From contig NC_064537.1 of assembly GCF_023856365.1 (NCBI RefSeq), positions 8,816,324 to 8,880,323 on the forward strand: 64,000 bases of DNA, in the 5' to 3' direction. The notes beneath the pieces were generated by a model, which saw only the letters and a list, made by a program, of their open reading frames with translations, was not told where the DNA came from and searched no databases. This stretch comes from Brienomyrus brachyistius. Taxonomy: Eukaryota > Chordata > Actinopteri > Osteoglossiformes > Mormyridae. This document shows, piece by piece, positions 48,601 through 57,600 of the stretch. The stretch's first letter is position 1. The number at the start of each line of letters is the position of its first letter. The position numbers and the translations under genes are program-made.

Positions 48601-51600
48601 AGGAGCCGTGTTGTTCAAATGAGAATAGCTCGTTCCTTCCAGAAGTGTGTTTTTTTCTTCTTCTCCCAAAACAAACATTTGACTGCACGTTGTAAGATTA
48701 TGCAGTGTGTCAATTAACAGGCCCGAGAAAAAAAAAGATCTGCAGACCTCTCTCGCTTCCAGTGATGTTAATGTATTATTCCTCCATCAGAAAGTCTCTA
48801 GGCAACAATTGAATATGTGCTGGAGTAGCGAAGTGGAAATGACTGCTGACTAAGAACATGAATGCCCATCTCAGGTTTCCCAGAAACTATATGTGATCCT
48901 CAAGCTTTCTGGAACAGTGTTCTGCAGATGAGTCATCATGTTACCATGGCCAGCATGAGTCTGGCAGTGTCTGGCGAAACTCTCACGCCTCATTCCATAC
49001 TAAGAATGATTAGAGCAGGCTTGGGCAGTTATTTGGCATGGAGGGACAAATCCAGGCTTCACCATGTGAAAGTCCATTTTTCTAATGATTATTTTCAAGT
49101 ACCATGGAAGCTGCAATAGACAACTTGCTACATTTTACTATATATTTATTAACTAATGTAATTCAGTTAAAGATTTCTGGGAGTTATCCATCATCACAGA
49201 TAAAACTTAACCCTTTTTAAATGGTCTTATCAGCCAGTAAAGATGACAACACAGGCTGGATATAGACCCACCCGGCTTTGGCCAGGTCTGGATTAGAGAA
49301 TATTCTGCTGCATTTGGAACTAATTTTCCATTAAGGCATGATTAATCACTTTCTTCTGTACCAGAAACGATCCTCCCCTGACTTGAAGTCGAAGCACAGC
49401 TGGGTCATGTAGCAAGGGAACAATCAGAACACATTAGCAAGTCTGTATCTGAGGTTTTGCACTATTCCAAGTTTAGGCTTAAAAAGACGGCAGAAACCTG
49501 AAAATGGTTGTGTAGGGCAGGCTGTGTGGAATAGCCTGAACACTGCACATTACTGAATGTCATCTTTGATTGCCTGTCAAACTTATATCACGGGTCGTCA
49601 ATTTGGAGAGTCTTTTTTTCTGCCAGGAATAAAAATGAGTCAAGATTTATTTATTTTTTTCTTCCTATGGCTAAACAACAAGAAATCGCTTAGATAAAAA
49701 TACGTGTGACAATATCAACAATCCTTTGTAATGCCTTCCTATTAACTGCACCTTCATAATTACTTCAACATTCATTATGCGTTGTTTGAACATTCGTAAT
49801 GCATTCATAGAACATTAATAGGCAGCTTGTAAGTGTAGTATCCTAACATCTTAACAGCTTTAATATACATTAACAACAAACATATGATGACGAGCATTAT
49901 CATGTTTGTCATTAATATATATTAAAGCTGTTGAGGTATGTTTTGCTTCGGTGTTGAGGTATACTTCTGTGCTGCCCATTTTTGTCAGTTGAGACATTTT
50001 CCTAATAGCATTTTTGCTGAAGTTGCTTTTCGATAAACATTCGAATAGAGCATTTATCCGAAGGACCTGATATTGACTCTGATACAATATGAATCTACGG
50101 CTCAAAAAAAAAATCCAACAATTAAAATCCAGTCAAGAAGGCAGAGCAAGCAGGAAAAGAAGAGACCTAAAAGAAACGTTCTGGGCACCGCCGAGCCAGG
50201 AAGCCTGTCCAAGCAGATGCTTGGCTCATGCTCAAAAGTGGCGGGAAAGCAGTTCAGGCAGTCGGCAACCACTGTTGAGAAGCTGTTGAGCCGCCCTGAA
50301 GCGTTTTTATTGCGGCCTTGGGGGGGGGTCACGAGCTACAGGGCCACGTGGTCCCGCCCCATGCGTGTGAAGTTCACAGCGTATTCGGGAGTGCAAGCCA
50401 GAGCGAGGGCACAGGATAAGCCCTGTTGTCTGCAGTCGAGCGGCAGGCTTTTATACCGCCGCCGAGTATCAGAGCTCCGTTTTGCCAAAGGCCATTTCCA
50501 CCAATGGGCTTTGATCTTGGTCTCGGCACTCTCCTGCGCTGGCTCTGTGCGGCGAATACCTTTCTCTGCTTTTGTTCAGAGCATATCCATTATCTGACAT
50601 TCTCTTAAATTTTGATGGAGATGTTTATTGTTTAAGGAAGGTCAGCAGCATTCTAGTGCAACGGTTTGGACGACATTGAGGTAGACGGGAAGTAAATGTC
50701 TGATGGCCTACAGGTTAAATCTCACCGAGGGGGTGCTGCTGTTGTACTATTAGTGGTTTACTGAAAAAACAGCGAGACAAGTACAGTTAGTTACTTGTGC
50801 ATAACTAATGAAACTGTCTTCGTCCTCTTTATACAGTTGGGCTTTGGTGGTAAAATCCAGCTGTTGTCTTCATTATAATTAATAAATGTACATATTAAAT
50901 TCTGCTCCTTCCCATAATTTTAATTCCATCCCTTTCTGCCAGCAGCCCAAGCAGGACAACTGCGGAGTCCAGACAGGCAGCTCCGAATCAGCCTGTGAAT
51001 TCTGTCAGCTCCACAGGTGAGTGAGTCTGCCCTCGTACGCTCTCTGCCTGCCAGTTTCCCCTTCATGCTGCTTTTCCCCTCCCTATAGCTGCAGGTTTTT
51101 TTTAATAGGGCGTTCTTAAAATGCGTGTGCTGAAAATCCTTTTCATCAAAAGGGAAATTACTATAATTCAATTAAACCTACATTAATGAGGTAGGAACTC
51201 TTTGAAGCTGATCTCTGGCGGCTGACATACAATACGCCTACAAGAGTGTGGCCTAAAACCAGTTGACTAGTTTTTGTATTATAGCCAAGAGAGAGAACAA
51301 ATTTTAAGAAAGGGAGGTGGTGCAAACAGAGAGGGGGAGATTTTCTGAAGGAGCAATGGGCCTTCCCAGAATGCATTGCGACAGTGAGGTCATCTTGTTC
51401 TAAGCATCTCCAGCCTCCTGTCACCTATTGGCCATTTTAACTCTGCAGCATCTTCCAAGGCGTGCCATTGGTCATCCTTGCGGCTTTTTAAGTCATGCTC
51501 AGGCTTGCGCAGGCCACACCAACTGCTACACGCTGCCGCTGATCGACAAATTGTTTCATTTTTATTATTTCTGTTTCATTTTCTAAGAAAATCCCAGACT

Positions 51601-54600
51601 TACAAATAACTGTTTGCTTATCAGTATGGCCAATACAATTCGAAATCTGAGGAACCCGCATGTTTAGCTTAAGTTTGCAAAAAAAAATTCTACATATGAA
51701 TCCTCAGATGGAGATTTGTCTAGAGCAGGGGTGGCCAATCACTGCAACTGCCTAATTGACACTAATTAGTGGACTGATTGGCTGAAGAGTCCTGACACCT
51801 GGGTTTGAACAGTTGACCTAAAGGTTACCCCAAAAACCAGCACACAGCCTGGTCCTTTGTGGATATGATTGGCCACCCCTGGTCTAGAAGAGCGTCATTT
51901 GTTTTGTAGGAGTTGACGACAAACTTAAAACTCGATTTATCACTCTGTAAGGATTGTAGTATTTACAGAACCAATGGTAATGATTCTCCCCTTGTAGATG
52001 CCTGGCAAGAGATAATGGTGTAATGGTTTGCTTTGCTCCATGCTGCCCCCTGGTGGCAGGTCTAGAAATGTCCCTACAACATGCATTTGCTTTTGGATTT
52101 AATTTCTCTTCTAAATGGTCCTAAGCAGACCTTGTTCGAGAGAGTCGTACACTTTTTAAATCCATGATTTTTCTCACCCCTAGCCTGTCTAAATGAGTCC
52201 AAGTCCCTCTCAACCACACACCTACTCGTCTCCAGTGCAACAGTTCCAGCACCTGTCGTCTCACTCATCACAACATCGGCACCCTCCAGCGCTGCTCCAT
52301 CTGCCTCTAACTCGGCAACCATCACTTCCCAAAACCAGCCTGGAGCACTGATGCTGAAAGCCGCTCCAGCAAGCGGGATCATACCCCAAAGTACCCCTGG
52401 ATCTGCACCCCAAGCAGTTCCCCTGCAGCCCCTGCTCATACAACTCCCCCTGACAGTCACTAATGCCCAGGGCGGGACCATGGTGGCCAACCACAGCACT
52501 GGTGTAGAACTCTTCCCTGTCACGTCCCTGGCAGCGGTGAGCACCAGCAAAACAAAGACGACCACGACTTTCATTCTCCAGAAGGCTGCCCCGCTCACCT
52601 CTGTGCCGCCCCTGACCCCGATACCGTCCATCGCAGTGGCCCGGGCCGTTCCGCCCGGGGGGAGTGGAATCGTGAGCACGCCAGCCTCTGGTGTGTCCGT
52701 CTCCTCCGCGCGCGCGCCTACACAGGCCATCTCCGTGGTGGGGGTGACCTCGTCGTCGTTTGCGTCCTCTGGGCCAGCCGCCACCGGAGGTCAGTCTACT
52801 GGGTCAGCTGCTTCGGGGCCGACGATGGCCTCAAAAACAGGTACGCATATGCGACGATGTTAAATGGTGCTGAAATTTAGGGCCAGACTCTGTACTTGTT
52901 TTTAATACACCAGGTAACACATTTAAGCAGTTGTCGGCGCCCCATTTCCCCATTACTTGAAGGACAACATTAAAAATATTGTAGTTTTATTAGTAGTTTT
53001 ATTGTTGTGAGCCATCAGTTGATCATTTCAGTCAACATTTACCTGAAAAGCTTATTTTTCTTTATTATTTCTTTATTGAACGCCTTCAGCCGCACTCCCT
53101 TAAACCCCCTTTTCTCACCTGGAATAAACCCTTTGTCCTCTTAAAAGATTATTGTAATTATTATAGTCCTATAATATTGTTTGTGTGCAGTGACTTGACG
53201 TCAGACAGAAACCCACAGCCATACATTGTGAGGTAAAATCAGGGTTAAGGACACATTAAGTTTCTAGCTCACACCAGGGCAAAAGCCAAAAAAGGTTTTA
53301 CGCTCAAATCTATAAAGAGATTGAAAATAACACTTAAAAATTATTCCCTGTTGACATGATGAAATGTAAGTTTGTGAAGCACTGCTTTTTTTTCATGCTT
53401 TCACGGTTATATTTCGGAAGGATAAACATTTAAAAAATGTTTAAAAAAAAATAATAACTGTGCCCCACTTGGTGCCACCTGCTGGTGTGGTGGGTGGTTG
53501 TTGGATGACTGCATCACTTATCCCAGTATTTTTTAATTAAAATATTGCATATTCTTTTTTTTTCTTTAGATATTGCAGCTTAAGCTTGACATTTATGAGG
53601 GAAGAAAAAGACATTATGAAGGGGTGGAACTGTAATAAGTCAGAGTTACCAGTAATATAGCAGGTCTTTAAATCAGATTAAAGCAGAACGCACAGGCCTG
53701 CCAAGTGTGCTTAAAACCACTTGTTTTCCTATAGGGCATGAAGGAAAGGAGGTTAAATTCTTTAAATCATTTGGCTGGTGTTGGACCTTTTTTTTCTATT
53801 AAAAAATTTTGTTAAATGTTTTGCTTTTCAGGAGCTTTGAGGTCTGGAAATATAAGGCCCTGTCAAGACTGTCTTAAGAGAAACTTTGTAGTTGTGGGCT
53901 GGAATCAACATTTCTATGAGAGTATATGTCATATGAGACCATACAAAAGGGGGGAATCACATCGAAGGGGCGCACTGGGGTCTCTCTCTGGCACCCTGGG
54001 GTCTCTCTCTGGCGCCCTGGGGTCTCTCTCTGGCGCCCTGGGGTCTCTCTCTGGCGCCCTGGGGTCTCTCTCTGCGGCGCCCTGGGGTCTCTCTCTGCGG
54101 CGCCCTGGGGTCTCTCTCTGGCACCCTGGGGTCTCATCCTGGTGCCTCTGCAGTGCAGAATGTCTTCATACATCTTTGTTTCTCTCCACCAGATAATCAG
54201 CCCTCCAGCTCCAGCGCAAAGACACCTATTCAGGTAAGGGTCAATTCAATTGGTCAGGCTTCCTTTGCCATCCTTGGGTGTCGCCCTTTCATGTTTTGAA
54301 AGATTTTGTAAGCATGGGCACTAATGGGCTTATAGACGTGCCACTGCTAAGCCAACATTACGACCTCATAGCTCAGGGTACGGAAATCACCACTCTGGTG
54401 TCAACAAGTGTAGATCACCGCAACAGAGTGCAGTGAGTACCCACGAGAGCAACTTAATCCCCAGGGTCACCCTCTCCCTCATCTTCACCTTAAAGCTCCA
54501 AGGAAGAAATGTTTATGGCAAGTAGAATCCATCCATCTGCCATAATTGCTTAACCAGTAGAAGGTCAGAGTGAGTCTGTCACGGGAGACTTCTGACAAGG

Positions 54601-57600
54601 TGGGTAGAAGCCAGAGGAAGCCTTCATGTAAACAGAGAACTTGCAACCTGCCAAACTAAAATAGTGGTTTAACGTGCTCAACATGAACAGGTTCTGAGAA
54701 GCTACCTAGACCGCTTGTGATGTGAACGGAGAATTCAGGCGTTACACTGAAACTTTGATCCGACTGCAGTGAGCAAGAACACCGCACTGACAGAAATCTC
54801 ATTAAATTTCCGAAGGCAAAAGGAGCGACTGAGCTCTCTCTAGATGAATATGTAGATAGAGTAATGGCAGCAGTGTGGAGTTTGATTCTTTCAACAGTCG
54901 AATAGGGAAAAATTATTGCTGCTTCGAGTGGAGTACCTTGCTAGATGAGGGTCAGTTAGCCTGTTACTGTCTCTATTAGCCCATTTGGGACAGTTTTGTG
55001 GCAAAGACCCATAATGGGTAGATGATCTAGCTCAGTGTTTTTACTGGGAGCAAAAACATGACTGTCGAAGTCCTGTATGACGGGGTTGAAAAACGCTGCT
55101 CTAGCCAAGTGCGTTTGTCATAGCAGATCGAATGAATGAGTCCATTGTTCCAAACATCGCTTTGGATAAGGAACCAGAATAGCTAACCTAACCCTGAGGT
55201 ATGAGAACATGCACCTTTACGGCATCTATCCTCACTCTAAGGACGTGCAGCATGGATTTTTGGAGCATGGGAAGGTATCCCATTTAAAATTAATCTTTTA
55301 TTTTTGATGGCTGTCTGCCTTTCTTTGACGGAGCCTATGACAGCGTGTGAGGTCAGGGCGGTGTAAGGATCCAGGTGACAGACAGGAACAGGGGTCCTTG
55401 GAATAGAAGACCTCTGCAGGTTTAGATGGATGGGTCTAACTGGGTGAAATGAAGCACTTGCTTTGGTGCTGAACTCTGAGGTCAAGCAGGTCCTGGGACC
55501 CGTGTCACTCTATTCTGGGTTACTGAGCATGAAACTAAATGACGCACATTACCGCACCTTGCCGAGAACGTGGGACAGGTGGAACGAATCAGTATGAATG
55601 ACCCTATTCACCTGACTCCCCCTCCAGAGACTCTAGGGGCCACTTGCCCCCCAGCACTGTAGTTTTCTGAGCATATGTTTGAAATTAGTGGGAGCCAGGA
55701 CACTAAAGGACATGAGCCAGGGAAGGCAGACGGACAATGGCGCTGCTGCTGACAGGGTCAGGCGGTCGGGGGGGCTTTGCGGTCTGTAGTCGCCAACATC
55801 TTGTGCTGCGCGCAATACTTCAGACATGACCACTGTCCAACCAGCCTTCTGCAGTGACCTCTGTCTGCATGAAAACCACTGGCATGTAGCCGCCGTCATC
55901 AGTGACCAGGAACCGCAACTGCTTAGGGCGTTTCCCCATGTCAGGTTATCCCTTTACGTTCTTCATATTGCAGGCAAAGGCACTTCTTAAGCAGAGGAAT
56001 GTTGCACGGGCTTTGGCATCATGGTCTCTGCTCTCGAGTTAATTTCCTTCTGTAAAAGGAAATCAGGCTTCGCCTTAGAACCCTAAGCATCTAGGTGAAG
56101 TTCACGTGAAATGGGCTTTCTGAGGCTTCCTGCAGCATCCAAGGAGGAATTAAAAAAAAAAATTTTTTTTTGCTTTTTAGTTCTTTGGACTTCGTAGAGT
56201 GCTGTCACTGCATTTTCTTGCAGTGAAATAACACTGTACCACATGGAGTGCAAAAGGAAAGGGGCTGGTGGGGATGTAGGATATGGGGCTCATCTGATGA
56301 GGGTTTGGAGCTACCTGAGATGTACCTCTGGGCGGGCTCCACAGTCACTGGCCATTATCTGACTCCCCTTACACTTCATACTCAGTCTGTAGGCACTGTT
56401 CAGTGGAAGATTTTTTAGTCACCAAAATCTAGGTTAATATATGTTGGAATAAAGAGCTTTTTTTATGAAGATATTCCTTTTCTCCTGTACATATAAACAG
56501 AACAAGCTATTTTTTTCCAAATTCCTGTCCAGGGAGTGATATATTTAATAAAACAAAGAGCACATTCTTGTGTAGACTTCTTGTGGTGAGTGGGGCTGTT
56601 ATTTTTTTTGTAGTAATTGTGTTAAACTCTTGCCCTGTATATTTTTATTTTAATATAAGGCACATTGAATTGTAGGACGAATGTCACTCGGCCTGGTACT
56701 TGAATATAGTCACTCAGTGCTTGTGCCCTACTTGGATGTGGTCTGCAACCACATCCTGCTTCGCATTTACCTCTTTCTGTGCTGCCTGATGGTTTGATGG
56801 AGGTATATACTCTGACCTCGACCCATTTGGTTTAATCTCGGTTTGACTCTCTTGTAGGCATCTCGCACCAACAGCTCGGGGGCAGTGATAGACCTGACCG
56901 AGGACGACGATGATGTACAAGGTGAGAAAGAGCACGTGGAGTGTTTCTTTGCTGCTCTCTAATGTCCACTGTCTCAGATTCTTAATTTTTAATATTTTTT
57001 TAAACCTCCTCTGTATAGTGACGGGGGTGCAGAAGGGTGCTGTCCCATCCAGCCCAGCTGTGTCGTCCTCCTCATCATCCTCATCTTCCTTCTCGGTTTC
57101 TCAGCGACCAGTTGGGGCTCCTCCCCCACTCATCAGTGCCAACAACATGCACGCCTCCCCCACTGGTAGGCCTCGCCCTGTGGCACCATCCTCTTACCCC
57201 CCCCCATGCTGAGTGTCCCTGAACACTGTGCCCCATATCATGAACCAAGTTTCACCTCCACCCCCAAGGAGGACACCAGATGCATTTAAGTTCCCCTTAG
57301 TAACTGGTTAGTTTGCTGTTTTAAGTGCATGTATAATATCAACATGCTCCAGATAAACACACAAATTAATCATTAACAAGCAGAAATGAACAAATTCCAA
57401 GTGAATCCAAACATAATCTGCTTTGCCTATATGAATTTGTACCCTGCCAGTCCCTCTGCGTGTGTGAATGTTGGTTTAAATTTATGGCCATGAGTTAAAA
57501 TAAATATTAACATTTTCCATTCAAGCATTTTGGGAAAGAATACAAAGGAATTAACAGGGGAAAAGGCATCTACTGCTCCTTTCTCTTCTTTACATGCTTA

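Noticed and set aside
50073..50597. 174-codon open frame in intron 6
   Set aside because: No recognisable domain and no compatible splice sites joining it to atf7ip. Kept only as a possible regulatory patch.
52074..52784. 236-codon open frame on the minus strand
   Set aside because: It lies antisense to exon 8 of atf7ip; the GC-rich low-complexity exon leaves few stops on the other strand. No recognisable domain.
53816..54237. Three repeat-containing open frames on both strands (for example with repeated GSLSGAL or RETPGRQ)
   Set aside because: They are produced by the 21-bp period of the minisatellite, and the region is intronic.
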